Below are positions 23,167 through 31,967 of a stretch of DNA of 45,915 nt, one piece after another. The stretch covers positions 1-45,915 of the forward strand of contig CAZTHL010000024.1 in assembly GCA_964613585.1 (NCBI GenBank), given 5' to 3'. The notes under the pieces were generated by a model. It worked only from the letters and a program-made list of their open reading frames with translations, did not search any database and had not been told where the DNA came from. This DNA comes from CAZTHL01 sp964613585. Lineage in GTDB: Bacteria; Pseudomonadota; Alphaproteobacteria; DSM-16000; Inquilinaceae. The number at the start of each line of letters is the position of its first letter. The first letter of the stretch is position 1. Position numbers and translations under genes: made by a program.

Positions 23167-25161
23167 GTGAAGATTGGCCGGGCTCAGCTCGTTTACCTTC
23201 ATGATCTGGTGATGGCCGCGTTGTCCTTGCCGGCGGCTCTGCTGCTGCGCCTGGGATGGAGCGTCAGCGAGCCGTATTTCGAGGTTCTGACCTACGGGAT
23301 ACCGCTTTTCGTGGTCATCGCGGCGGTGACCTTTCGCGCCGCCGGCATGTATCGGGGCATATGGCGGTACGCATCGACCATGGATCTGGTCGCGATTGCG
23401 AAAGGGGCGAGCCTTGCCATACTCCTGTTCCTGCCGTTGATGTTTGCCGTCAACCGGCTGGAGACGGTGCCGCGATCGGTGCCGGTCATCCAGTGGCTCC
23501 TGCTCATGGTGATGCTTGGCGGGCCGCGATTTCTCTACCGGCTCTACCGTGACGGCTGGCTGCCCACTTGGCAGGGGACCTTCCTCAGCGAGCGGATCCC
23601 GGTGCTTCTGATCGGCACCGGCGATCCGGCGGCCCTGTTCGTGCGGGCGGTCAATCACAACCGCCAAGCTCCTTATCGTGTTGTCGGGCTTATCGATCCG
23701 AAGGGCGGCCGGCGAACCGGGCGCGACATTTATGGAGTGCCGGTTCTTGGCCGCGTGGGCGATCTCGAGCAGGTCATCGAGACCCTGGCCCTGGTCGATA
23801 GGCGGCCGCGCCGACTGATCCTCTCGGAGCCCACCGCGCGCACCGATCCCGGCATGCTGCGCCATCTGATGAGCATCTCGGAGAAGGAGGGGCTCACCCT
23901 GGCGCAGCTGCCGAGCCTGACCGAGTTCAAGACGGCGCTCGACGACAGCCGGCTTCAATTGCGGCCCATCGCCATTGAGGACCTGCTCAGCCGGTCGCAG
24001 ACGCCCATCGACTATCTCGCTATCCGCGATCTGGTGCGAGGTCGGCGGGTCCTGGTGACTGGAGCGGGCGGCACCATCGGAAGCGAGCTTGTGCGTCAGC
24101 TGGCGGGCTTCGGACCGTCGTGCATCACGCTTGTCGATAACGGTGAGTACAGCCTTTACGAGATCGACCAGTCGCTTGGTGAGCTGGCTCCGTCGGTTGC
24201 CCGCCATGCGGTCCTTGCCGATGTCCGCGACCGCAGGCGACTGCTCGAGGTGGCGCAGGACGCGCAGCCGGAGCTGATCTTCCATGCGGCCGCGCTCAAG
24301 CATGTTCCCCTGGTGGAGGCGAACCCGGCAGAGGGCATACGAACCAACGCGCTGGGCACAAGGCATGTCGCGGAGGTCGCCATGGCGGTCGGCGCTCAGG
24401 CCATGGTGACGATCTCCACCGACAAGGCGGTGAATCCCAGCAGCGTCATGGGGGCCAGCAAGCGCTTGTCGGAGTTCTACTGTCAGGCGCTCGATCTGGC
24501 CGATGGTCCGTGTTCCGGGGGACGGGCCCAGGAGACCATGGAAACACGGTTTCTGACGGTGCGGTTCGGCAACGTGCTCGGCTCCAGCGGCTCCGTGGTG
24601 CCCCTGTTCAAGCGGCAGCTCGCGCGGGGTGGACCGTTGACCGTGACCCATCCGGAGATGCGCCGCTACTTCATGACGGTCCGCGAGGCGGTCGGCCTGG
24701 TGCTTCAGGCGACCGTCCACGGCCTCAGCCATCCAGACGAGCGCGGCCGCATCTTCGTGCTGGACATGGGTGAGCCGATCCGCATCGTCGATATCGCGCA
24801 TCAGATGATGCGCCTTGCGGGCCTGGAGCCCGACAAGGACGTCAAGCTTGTCTTCACCGGCCTGCGGCCGGGCGAGAAGCTGCATGAGGATCTTTTCGAT
24901 GTCGGAGAACGGCCTTTGCCAACCTCCGCGCAAGGTATTCTGGCCGCGGTTCCGCAGCCCATCGAGCTCGGCATGCTTCAGCGCGCGTTCGACGAGTTGG
25001 CGAGCTGCTGTGCCAGCGGCAACGCCGAGGAGCTCAAGCTGCTGATCAGTCGCCTTGTGCCCGGCTTCTCGTATGCCGATGCCGGCGCGCCTGCCGGTCG
25101 AGCCGAGACCGACCGGAACCGCGAGCTGTCGCTGGTGCGTCCGTTGGACACGAGGCGCTGA
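23167..25161 (+). CDS. Membrane-anchored nucleotide-sugar 4,6-dehydratase (FlaA1/CapD/WbpM family)
   Basis: A 664-residue protein. The N-terminal third has about four membrane helices (DLVMAALSLPAALLLRLG and following), then a CoA-binding-like Rossmann region (VLLIGTGDPAALFV), then the catalytic SDR domain with VTGAGGTIGSELVRQL. The active site reads STDKAVNPSSVMGASKR: Met replaces the usual Tyr of the YxxxK pair, as known for WbpM/PglF enzymes. The expected reaction is dehydration of UDP-GlcNAc to its 4-keto-6-deoxy derivative for O-antigen or capsule. The GTG at 23167 was chosen because GGAGGGG precedes it; residues further upstream read through a repeat. Confidence 0.9.
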   Translation: MKIGRAQLVYLHDLVMAALSLPAALLLRLGWSVSEPYFEVLTYGIPLFVVIAAVTFRAAGMYRGIWRYASTMDLVAIAKGASLAILLFLPLMFAVNRLETVPRSVPVIQWLLLMVMLGGPRFLYRLYRDGWLPTWQGTFLSERIPVLLIGTGDPAALFVRAVNHNRQAPYRVVGLIDPKGGRRTGRDIYGVPVLGRVGDLEQVIETLALVDRRPRRLILSEPTARTDPGMLRHLMSISEKEGLTLAQLPSLTEFKTALDDSRLQLRPIAIEDLLSRSQTPIDYLAIRDLVRGRRVLVTGAGGTIGSELVRQLAGFGPSCITLVDNGEYSLYEIDQSLGELAPSVARHAVLADVRDRRRLLEVAQDAQPELIFHAAALKHVPLVEANPAEGIRTNALGTRHVAEVAMAVGAQAMVTISTDKAVNPSSVMGASKRLSEFYCQALDLADGPCSGGRAQETMETRFLTVRFGNVLGSSGSVVPLFKRQLARGGPLTVTHPEMRRYFMTVREAVGLVLQATVHGLSHPDERGRIFVLDMGEPIRIVDIAHQMMRLAGLEPDKDVKLVFTGLRPGEKLHEDLFDVGERPLPTSAQGILAAVPQPIELGMLQRAFDELASCCASGNAEELKLLISRLVPGFSYADAGAPAGRAETDRNRELSLVRPLDTRR

Positions 25162-25303
25162 CCACCCGCCCGGCCCGCCTGCTCGAGAGAGCCCGGCCCG
25201 CCCTGTCCTGGCTGTCATGGCCCTCGCTTGCGGCGCGCCGGCCGGGCGCCGAATGCATGGGGCATCGGCTCCCGTCGTCCATGTCTTCGCCGCCGGTCCC
25301 CGC

Positions 25304-26242
25304 TCAGCCTGCCTTCTTTAGCTCTTCCTCAAATTCGGGCACCGCCGTGAACAGGTCGGCCACAAGGCCGTAATCGGCAACCTGGAAGATCGGCGCCTCC
25401 TCGTCCTTGTTGATGGCGACGATCACCTTGCTGTCCTTCATCCCGGCCAGGTGCTGAATCGCGCCGGATATGCCCACGGCGATGTACAGCTCGGGCGCCA
25501 CGACCTTGCCGGTCTGGCCCACCTGGTAGTCGTTGGGCATGTAGCCCGAGTCCACCGCCGCCCGGCTGGCACCGATGGCGGCGTTCAAATGGTCGGCGAT
25601 GCCGTCCAGGATCTTGAAGGCCTCGCCACTGCCGAGGCCGCGCCCGCCGGACACGACCACCCGGGCCGCGGTCAGCTCGGGCCGGCCGGTATCGCTCAGC
25701 GACTCCCCGACGAAGCGGGAGACGCCGGCGTCGCCGGTTGAGTCGACTCTCTCGATCGCCGCTTGGCCGTCCTCGGCTGCCGGCTCGAAGGCGGTGCCGC
25801 GCACGGTGATCACCTTCACCGGATCGCTCGACCGGACCGTGGCGATCGCGTTGCCGGCGTAGATCGGCCGCTCAAAGGTGTCGGCGTCGTGGACGGCGGA
25901 GATGTCCGACAACTGCTGGGTGTCCAGCACGGCGGCGACCCGGGGCATCAGGTTCTTGCCGAAGGTCGAGGCCGGGGCCAGCAGGTGGCTGTAGCCTTCG
26001 GCCAGCTTCACGACGAGCGGTGCCACGTTTTCGGCCAGCCCGTGGTCGAGCTCGGGCGCGTCGGCCAGCAGCACCTTCGCGACCCCTGCCAGGCGCGCGG
26101 CCGCCTCGGCGGCGGCCCCGCAGCCGGTGCCGGCGACCAGAAGATGGATGTCGCCGCCCAGGGCTGCCGCGGCGGTGACGGTGGTATAGGTCGACCCCTT
26201 GAGGGTCGTGTTGTCGTGCTCGGCGACGACGAGAACGGCCAT
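25304..26242 (-). CDS. etfA: Electron transfer flavoprotein, alpha subunit
   Basis: A 312-residue ETF alpha that holds FAD and passes electrons from acyl-CoA and other dehydrogenases to ETF:ubiquinone oxidoreductase. The C-terminal FAD domain has GGRGLGSGEAFKIL, GASRAAVDSGYMPNDYQVGQ, the ISGAIQHLAGM signature and INKDEEAPIFQVADYG. It begins 36 bases after etfB in a two-gene minus-strand operon. It may serve the acyl-CoA pathway implied by the synthetases at 7.8 and 12.5 kb. Confidence 0.96.
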   Translation of the reverse strand: MAVLVVAEHDNTTLKGSTYTTVTAAAALGGDIHLLVAGTGCGAAAEAAARLAGVAKVLLADAPELDHGLAENVAPLVVKLAEGYSHLLAPASTFGKNLMPRVAAVLDTQQLSDISAVHDADTFERPIYAGNAIATVRSSDPVKVITVRGTAFEPAAEDGQAAIERVDSTGDAGVSRFVGESLSDTGRPELTAARVVVSGGRGLGSGEAFKILDGIADHLNAAIGASRAAVDSGYMPNDYQVGQTGKVVAPELYIAVGISGAIQHLAGMKDSKVIVAINKDEEAPIFQVADYGLVADLFTAVPEFEEELKKAG

Positions 26243-26278
26243 GGCTCCTCGGACCTCCCTAGCCTTGGTGGATCGGCG

Positions 26279-27028
26279 TCAAATGACGCGCGCCTCGTTC
26301 TTCAGCTTATCGACCAGTTCGGGCACCGAACCGACCTTGACGCCGGCGGAGCGCTTGGGCGGCTCGGTCACCTTGAGCGTCTCGAGCCGGGGGGTGGGAT
26401 CGACACCCAGCTCTTCCGGTGTCTTGCTGGCAATCGGCTTCTTCTTCGCCTTCATGATGTTGGGCAGGCTGGCGTAGCGGGGCTCGTTCAAACGCAGATC
26501 CGTGGTGACCACCGCGGGCAGCCGGACCCAGACGGTCTGCAGGCCGCCATCGACTTCGCGGGTGACGTTGAGGCCGCCATCGGCCGGCTCCACCTTCGAG
26601 GCAAAGGTCCCCTGCGGCCATGCCAGAAGGGCGGCCAGCATCTGCCCGGTCTGGTTGGCATCGTCATCGATGGCCTGCTTGCCCATGAGCACCAGGTCAG
26701 GCGTCTCCTCGGCGACGATCGCCTTGAGCATCTTGGCGACGGCCAGCGGCTCGAGAGGGATGTCGGTCTTGACGTGAATGCCCCGGTCCGCGCCCATGGC
26801 AAGGGCGGTGCGGATCGTCTCCTGGCACTGCTGGACGCCAAGCGAGACGGCGACAATCTCCGTGGCAGCCCCTCTTTCCTTCAGCCGCACGGCCTCCTCG
26901 ACGGCGATCTCGTCGAACGGATTCATCGACATCTTGGTGTTCGACAGATCTACGCCGCTCTGATCCGCCTTGATCCGCACCTTTACATTGTAGTCGATGG
27001 CCCGCTTCGTCGGGACGAGGATCTTCAT
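26279..27028 (-). CDS. etfB: Electron transfer flavoprotein, beta subunit
   Basis: A 249-residue ETF beta that binds AMP and clamps the complex. The N terminus MKILVPTKRAIDYNVKVRIK, NPFDEIAVEEAVRLKE and the signature LMGKQAIDDDANQTGQMLAA are diagnostic. It is first in the etfBA operon and divergent from the LOV gene, with a 291-bp spacer between them. Confidence 0.96.
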   Translation of the reverse strand: MKILVPTKRAIDYNVKVRIKADQSGVDLSNTKMSMNPFDEIAVEEAVRLKERGAATEIVAVSLGVQQCQETIRTALAMGADRGIHVKTDIPLEPLAVAKMLKAIVAEETPDLVLMGKQAIDDDANQTGQMLAALLAWPQGTFASKVEPADGGLNVTREVDGGLQTVWVRLPAVVTTDLRLNEPRYASLPNIMKAKKKPIASKTPEELGVDPTPRLETLKVTEPPKRSAGVKVGSVPELVDKLKNEARVI

Positions 27029-27319
27029 GGTATCGGGTCTCCCGGGCGACAGCCGCGCCGTCCGGCCGGGCAGGCAGGCGCGGTGCGGGGTCGGTCGTTC
27101 GAGTCGGATGCCCTCTATTATTACCGTTGCCTTACCGACACGTCGAGGGTGCGCTGCGTCATTGTCCGTTCGGTCGCGGCGCGCGCCATCGTGAACGGGT
27201 GGCGTCCGGCCCGTGCGGCCTGCGCCTTGACGCGGGTAGGCAGCCGTGCGTCAGATGCGGAACACCGGATGATGCGCGTGGGGGCGCGGCACGCTGGGCG
27301 AGGCCGGGTTGGATGCGGG

Positions 27320-27742
27320 ATGAGCGACGTTGACGTTCTCAAGCGGCGGGAAGCCGAGACCATACTGGCGGCCGAGGAGATCGCCCAGTCGGTGGTGATC
27401 ACCAACCCGGCCTTGCCGGACAATCCGATCGTGTTCGTCAGTCCGAGCTTCGAGGAGCAGACCGGCTATCCCGCTGTGGAGGCCCTTGGCCGCAATTGCC
27501 GGTTCCTTCAAGGGCCGGGCACCGATCCGCGGGCGGTTCGGCGGATTCGCCGGGCGATCGAGCGACGCAAGGCCATCGAGATCGACCTTCTCAACTACCG
27601 CAGGGATGGCACGCCGTTCTGGAACCGCCTGCGCATCCGCCCGCAATACGGCCCCGACGGGATGCTCGTCTACTTCATCGGCGCGCAAAACCCGATCCCT
27701 GAAGATCAGGTCCGGCCTCTGCCATTCGATGTGGAGTGGTAG
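27320..27742 (+). CDS. Short LOV-domain blue-light photoreceptor
   Basis: A 140-residue stand-alone PAS/LOV protein. The photoactive motif is GRNCRFLQG with Cys60, which forms the flavin adduct. The other flavin-contact residues are present: N92 (LLNYRRDG), N102 (PFWNRLRI) and Q123 (FIGAQNP), almost the same numbering as YtvA. There is no kinase, STAS, HTH or GGDEF domain, so it belongs to the short-LOV class like those of Pseudomonas putida and Dinoroseobacter, which signal through dimer rearrangement. The ATG at 27320 is preceded by a GGATGCGGG stretch. It is divergent from the etfBA flavoprotein operon and convergent with ptsI. Confidence 0.9.
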   Translation: MSDVDVLKRREAETILAAEEIAQSVVITNPALPDNPIVFVSPSFEEQTGYPAVEALGRNCRFLQGPGTDPRAVRRIRRAIERRKAIEIDLLNYRRDGTPFWNRLRIRPQYGPDGMLVYFIGAQNPIPEDQVRPLPFDVEW

Positions 27743-27919
27743 CCGGCGCGGCGAGACTTCCCAAGGCCGGCGTTGACGGGCTGGGCGCCCGTTACGGGCA
27801 CCGTGCCCCGGACATCCGTGCCATGTCGGTCATGGTCGCCCGGCCGAACGCGGCGGCGACCTTGACCCGATGGCCGCCGGTGCCGCGCATCCCCGGGACC
27901 CCGGCGGCCAAACCGGGCC

Positions 27920-29698
27920 TCACCCGATCTCGTTGAAGTCCTCAAGAAGTGCAGCAATCCGGCCTGGATCGAGCTGTTCCATGATGATGCGAACGCGTCT
28001 CGTGGCGGCGAGGCTGTCGAGCGTTCGGACCCTTTGCTTGACCGCAAGCAAGGCGGCAGGAGCCATGGACAGCTCGCGGATGCCGAGCCCAATGAGCAAT
28101 GCGGTGAAGCGGGGGTCTCCGGCGACCTCGCCGCATACACTGAGCGGTATGCTCGCCCTGCGCGCGGCCTCCGCCGTGAATTGAAGCAGCCGGAGGACCG
28201 CCGGATGCAGGGGATCGAACAGCCCGGCGACCTGGTCATCGCCGCGATCGATCGCAAGCGTGTACTGAATGAGATCGTTGGTGCCAAGCGCGAAGAAATC
28301 GGCCGTTGGCCCCAGGGAGTCGGCTGCCAGCGCGGCCGCCGGCACCTCGATCATCACGCCGAGAGGCGGCAGCGGATCGGCGAAGTCGACCCGGCGCCGG
28401 CGCAGCCGGCGCGCAATTCGCTCCATGGCCGCGCGAACCTGACGCACCTCGGTCGCGCTGGTGACCATGGGCAGGAGGATCCGCACGGGACCATGGGCTC
28501 CCGCCCGCAACATGGCCGCAAGCTGATGCTCGAGCAGCCGCGGCTCACGCAAGCTGAGGCGGATCGCGCGAAGCCCGAGAGCCGGGTTAGCGCATTCCAG
28601 AAAATGCGGACCGAGCGCGGAGGCCAGCTTTTCACCGCCAACATCAAGGGTTCGCAGGGTGACCGGCCGTCCCTGCATGCCCTCCACGATGGCCCGCAGC
28701 GACTGGTACTGCTCCTCCTCGCTGGGCAGGTCATCCCGATTCATGAACAGGAATTCGGTTCGCAGCAGACCGATTCCATCAGCACCGATGTCAACGGCCG
28801 AGCTCACCTCCCGTGCCAGCTCGATGTTTGCCATCAAGGCGATGTCAACCGTATCCCGCGTGCGGGCCGGCAGGCTGATGAGCGCCCTCAGCCGCGCCTT
28901 CTCGGCCCGGTTCTCGGCTTGACGGGCACGGTAATCCTCGAGCGTCTCGGCCGAGGGGGCGACGATCACGCGGCCGGCCGTACCATCGACGATGACCGTC
29001 TGACCGGACCGGACCCGGCTCATCAGCCCGCTGATGCCAAGCACCGCCGGGAGCCCGAGAGAACGCGCCATGATGGCCGTGTGTCCCTCGGCGCCACCGA
29101 ATGCGGTCGCGAACCCGGCAACCGCATCCGGTTCCATGAGGGCGGTGTCGGCCGGCGTCAGCTCCTCCGCCAGGATGATGCTGTCCGCCGGCAGCTTCGA
29201 GAACGCCTGATATTTCCGGTCCACCAGGTTCCGGATCAAGCGGGCGCCGACGTCGCGGATATCCTGGCTGCGGCCCGCGAGGTAGGGATCGGACATGGCC
29301 GAGAACTGCTGGGCGATGGCCGCCATCTCGGCCTGAACCGCGAACTCGGCATTGACGAGGTCCTCCGCGATGCGGCGCTCGACGCCTCGGATCAAGCGCG
29401 ACCCCGACAGGATCGAGAGATGGGCATCCAGCAGATAGCTGATCTCCTCGGCCGCCGACTCGGGAAGCCCCATCGCCTTGGCCTTCAGCTTGCGCAGCTG
29501 CCGACGGGATTTCGAGATAGCGTCGGCAAGCCGTGCCAGCTCGCGTTCGGTCTCCTCGGCCGCCACGCGATACTCGGGCACCTGGGCGAAGCCGCTCTCG
29601 ACGATATGCGCCGGGCCGATCGCGATTCCCGCGGAGACTCCCAGCCCGGTCAGGACATGGTCCTGCCCAGGCCGGGCGATGTCGCGTTCAGCGCTCAT
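27920..29698 (-). CDS. ptsI: PTS enzyme I (phosphoenolpyruvate-protein phosphotransferase)
   Basis: A 592-residue EI that autophosphorylates with PEP and passes phosphate to HPr. The active-site histidine is in GGAEGHTAIMARSLGLP (about H206). The PEP-binding barrel has GADGIGLLRTEFLF, the arginine site TLRTLDVGGEK, FALGTNDLIQYTLAIDRG and the C-terminal LSVCGEVAGDPR. It has no GAF domain, so it is PtsI rather than PtsP. The ATG at 29698 follows GAGGG; an upstream ATG at 29719 would overlap ptsH by 11 bases. It is last in the chvI...ptsI operon. With no EIIB/EIIC genes nearby, it likely drives regulation. Confidence 0.95.
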   Translation of the reverse strand: MSAERDIARPGQDHVLTGLGVSAGIAIGPAHIVESGFAQVPEYRVAAEETERELARLADAISKSRRQLRKLKAKAMGLPESAAEEISYLLDAHLSILSGSRLIRGVERRIAEDLVNAEFAVQAEMAAIAQQFSAMSDPYLAGRSQDIRDVGARLIRNLVDRKYQAFSKLPADSIILAEELTPADTALMEPDAVAGFATAFGGAEGHTAIMARSLGLPAVLGISGLMSRVRSGQTVIVDGTAGRVIVAPSAETLEDYRARQAENRAEKARLRALISLPARTRDTVDIALMANIELAREVSSAVDIGADGIGLLRTEFLFMNRDDLPSEEEQYQSLRAIVEGMQGRPVTLRTLDVGGEKLASALGPHFLECANPALGLRAIRLSLREPRLLEHQLAAMLRAGAHGPVRILLPMVTSATEVRQVRAAMERIARRLRRRRVDFADPLPPLGVMIEVPAAALAADSLGPTADFFALGTNDLIQYTLAIDRGDDQVAGLFDPLHPAVLRLLQFTAEAARRASIPLSVCGEVAGDPRFTALLIGLGIRELSMAPAALLAVKQRVRTLDSLAATRRVRIIMEQLDPGRIAALLEDFNEIG

Positions 29699-29708
29699 CG
29701 GGATGCCC

Positions 29709-30002
29709 TCAGTCCTCATCGAACCTGCCCGAAATAAGTGCCTCCAACGCGTCCAGCGCCGGACCCGCCTCGTCGCCCGTGGCGGCGATATCGATGGTGC
29801 AGCCGGGGCTCGCCGAGAGCATCATCAGGCCCATGATCGATTCGCCACAGACATCCATGCCCTGACGGCGGACCCGGATCTCTGCGTCGAAACTGCTGGC
29901 GACCTTGACGAATTTCGCTGCAGCCCTGGCGTGCAATCCACGCCGGTTCCTGATGGTCAGCGTCCGGACCAGCGGCTGGCTCTTGACGCGCTGATCGTCC
30001 AT
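29709..30002 (-). CDS. ptsH: Phosphocarrier protein HPr
   Basis: A 97-residue HPr. H24 in NRRGLHARAAAKFVK receives phosphate from EI. S55 in GESIMGLMMLSASPG is the site targeted by HPr kinase, whose gene is in the same operon. It donates phosphate to the EIIA(Man) protein encoded just upstream and probably to EIIA(Ntr) at 39 kb. An 11-base gap separates it from the chosen ptsI start. Confidence 0.95.
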   Translation of the reverse strand: MDDQRVKSQPLVRTLTIRNRRGLHARAAAKFVKVASSFDAEIRVRRQGMDVCGESIMGLMMLSASPGCTIDIAATGDEAGPALDALEALISGRFDED

Positions 30003-30056
30003 CGACCTTCTCTGGCCATGGTTTCCCCCCTTGTCGACCGACTATACACGAATGTT

Positions 30057-30494
30057 CTACTTTCTGCTCTCGGCCAGCAGGCTCGACGCTACATTAATAT
30101 ATTTTTGGCCGGCTTCGCGAGCGTTGGCCACGGCCACGGCCAATGGCTCCTCGGCACGCACCGATGCGAGCTTGATCAGCATCGGCAAGTTTACCCCGGC
30201 GATCACCTCGACATTCGCCCTTTCCATCACCGAGATCGCAAGGTTGGACGGCGTTCCGCCAAACATGTCGGTCAGCAGGACGACCCCGCGCCCGTTATCG
30301 ACCTTGGCGACGCTTTCGAGAATTTCCATCCTTCGCTGTTCCATGTCGTCGTCCGGGCCGATGCATACGGCGGCGATGCCATGCTGCGTGCCGATGACGT
30401 GCTCCAAGGCGGCAATGAACTCCTCGGCCAATCGGCCATGCGTGACCAGCACCATGCCGATGCTGGGTGCCTCCGGGCCAGCGCTGCTGGACAT
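30057..30494 (-). CDS. PTS mannose-family EIIA component (regulatory)
   Basis: A 145-residue EIIA of the mannose/fructose superfamily, often named PtsM or ManX in alphaproteobacteria. H19 in VLVTHGRLAEEF is the phosphorylated residue; LLTDMFGGTPSNLA and GVNLPMLIKLAS are family signatures. No EIIB, EIIC or EIID gene accompanies it, so it is expected to be an output or regulatory acceptor rather than part of a sugar transporter. GGGAG precedes the ATG. It lies between rapZ and ptsH. Confidence 0.93.
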   Translation of the reverse strand: MSSSAGPEAPSIGMVLVTHGRLAEEFIAALEHVIGTQHGIAAVCIGPDDDMEQRRMEILESVAKVDNGRGVVLLTDMFGGTPSNLAISVMERANVEVIAGVNLPMLIKLASVRAEEPLAVAVANAREAGQKYINVASSLLAESRK

Positions 30495-30499
30495 GCCTG

Positions 30500-31408
30500 C
30501 TAGCTCCCTTCGGGATCGGACCGCGGGATATCACGGTGGAGCAACCCGACCTTATGGTGCTCCTCCCGCAGCCAAGCCGCCAAGTGCTCGGCGACGAAGA
30601 CCGAACGATGCCGTCCACCGGTGCAGCCGACAGCGATGGTCAGATAGCTCTTCCGCTCAAGGTTGTAGCGCGGCAGTACGGTTCGCAAGAGGCCTCGCAG
30701 ATGCTCCATGAAGGGCCCGAAATCCCGGTCGGTCGCGATCAGTTCCTGAACCTCCCGGTCGAGGCCGGTAAGGGGTCGAAGATCCTCGCGCCAGTGTGGG
30801 TTCGTGAGGAAGCGCACGTCGAAGACGAGATCGGCTTCACGCGGAACACCGCGCCTAAAGGAAAATGACGTGACAAACACATAAAGGTTATCCGATACGA
30901 CAGAACAATGCTGATCCAATAACCTCCTCAGCTGATGGATGTTGAGCAGAGAGGTGTCAATGACAAGGTCGGCATGATCACGCACCGGATATAGGAGGAT
31001 CCGTTCCCTCCGGATCCCGTCAGACACCGGTCGATCAACGGCCAACGGGTGGCGCCGCCGGGTCTCCGTGAAGCGTCGCTGGAGCACCTCGGCGTCGCAG
31101 TCGACGAAGATGAGCTGCACCTCCGTCTCTGGCTGGGCCCGGAGGTGGCCTACGTATCCGAGCAGGGCGTCCGTTGAGAAATCACGTGTGCGGCTGTCGA
31201 TCCCTATCGCCAGCGGCGGCCCAAAGCGATGACTTTGCTCGACGAGCACATGAGCAAGCGCGATGGGCAGATTGTCGACGGCCTCGTATCCGATATCCTC
31301 GAGCGCCTTCAACGCTGTCGACATCCCTGCGCCGGACAGGCCCGTGACAAGCATGACCCGGCGAAGATCCGGGCCTTCGCGCGCGGGCGCCCGCATTGTC
31401 GGCTCCAT
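30500..31408 (-). CDS. rapZ: RapZ/YvcJ-family nucleotide-binding protein with altered Walker A
   Basis: A 302-residue RapZ homologue. In E. coli RapZ is an RNA-binding adaptor steering RNase E to GlmZ and so senses glucosamine-6-phosphate; in alphaproteobacteria its target is less clear. The P-loop reads VTGLSGAGMSTALKALED: the invariant Walker A lysine is methionine here (codon ATG). The following DIGYEAVDNLPIAL, the YNLERKSYLTIAVGCTGG and HRSVFVAEHLA segments are normal. ATG 31408 has GGAGG nine bases upstream. It lies between hprK and the EIIA(Man) gene, six bases before the latter. Confidence 0.92.
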   Translation of the reverse strand: MEPTMRAPAREGPDLRRVMLVTGLSGAGMSTALKALEDIGYEAVDNLPIALAHVLVEQSHRFGPPLAIGIDSRTRDFSTDALLGYVGHLRAQPETEVQLIFVDCDAEVLQRRFTETRRRHPLAVDRPVSDGIRRERILLYPVRDHADLVIDTSLLNIHQLRRLLDQHCSVVSDNLYVFVTSFSFRRGVPREADLVFDVRFLTNPHWREDLRPLTGLDREVQELIATDRDFGPFMEHLRGLLRTVLPRYNLERKSYLTIAVGCTGGRHRSVFVAEHLAAWLREEHHKVGLLHRDIPRSDPEGS

Positions 31409-31458
31409 ACTGACGCGCCTCCGTCGGGGCGACAATCAAAGGTCGTGCCACCTGCCCC

Positions 31459-31911
31459 CTAGGCCGGTGCTGCCAGCAGCCAGCCTCCTGGAGGCCGGCG
31501 CGAGGCCGAGAGCAGAGCCAGCCGAAGCTTGGCATCCGCGGACGCCTCGAAGGGCGCCACGCTTATCAGGGGCACGGTCACCTCGCAATATTGGACGAAG
31601 GCTGGTTCCGGAAGTCGAGCGATAGCGGCGGACGACCGACAATCCCCGACAAGGGCCACGCGAGCCGCGGCAATGGACGGCACCGGAAGAGGGCCGATAC
31701 CGCGCACCTCGAGGTGACCGCACCATGTCCGGGGGCTGACCGCCCACAGGGCGCCATCCCTCGCCTCCAGCCCGGTCAGATCGTCGGCGACGAGCAGGCC
31801 GCCCCGGTCAATCAGCCGCAAGGCCAGATCGGACTTCCCCGAGCCCGACCGGCCGCGAAGGAGCACGGCGGCGTCGCCGATCGCGACGCATGTCCCATGG
31901 ACCCGAAGCAT
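31459..31911 (-). CDS. hprK: HPr kinase/phosphorylase, short alphaproteobacterial form
   Basis: A 150-residue protein equal to the C-terminal catalytic half of Gram-positive HprK (about 310 residues); this short form is normal in alphaproteobacteria. Walker A is GRSGSGKSD (20-28), followed by LLVADDLTGLE and the HprK signature CGHLEVRGIGPL. It phosphorylates the HPr serine (S55) and so can gate the EI-dependent histidine phosphorelay. It sits between the SH3/PPC gene and rapZ. Confidence 0.93.
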   Translation of the reverse strand: MLRVHGTCVAIGDAAVLLRGRSGSGKSDLALRLIDRGGLLVADDLTGLEARDGALWAVSPRTWCGHLEVRGIGPLPVPSIAAARVALVGDCRSSAAIARLPEPAFVQYCEVTVPLISVAPFEASADAKLRLALLSASRRPPGGWLLAAPA

Positions 31912-31967
31912 GAGTCGCGAGTGTCCATCGGTCCCGAAACCTCGTCAATCGCCGTGGCGCCGACGGG

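Noticed and set aside
25763..27319. Long plus-strand frame running into the LOV gene
   Set aside because: It is antisense to etfAB. Only the part from ATG 27320 resembles a protein family; I do not read it as a fusion.
27743..27919. Terminator between LOV gene and ptsI
   Set aside because: GC-rich half-palindromes are present but no clean stem or T tract could be defined.
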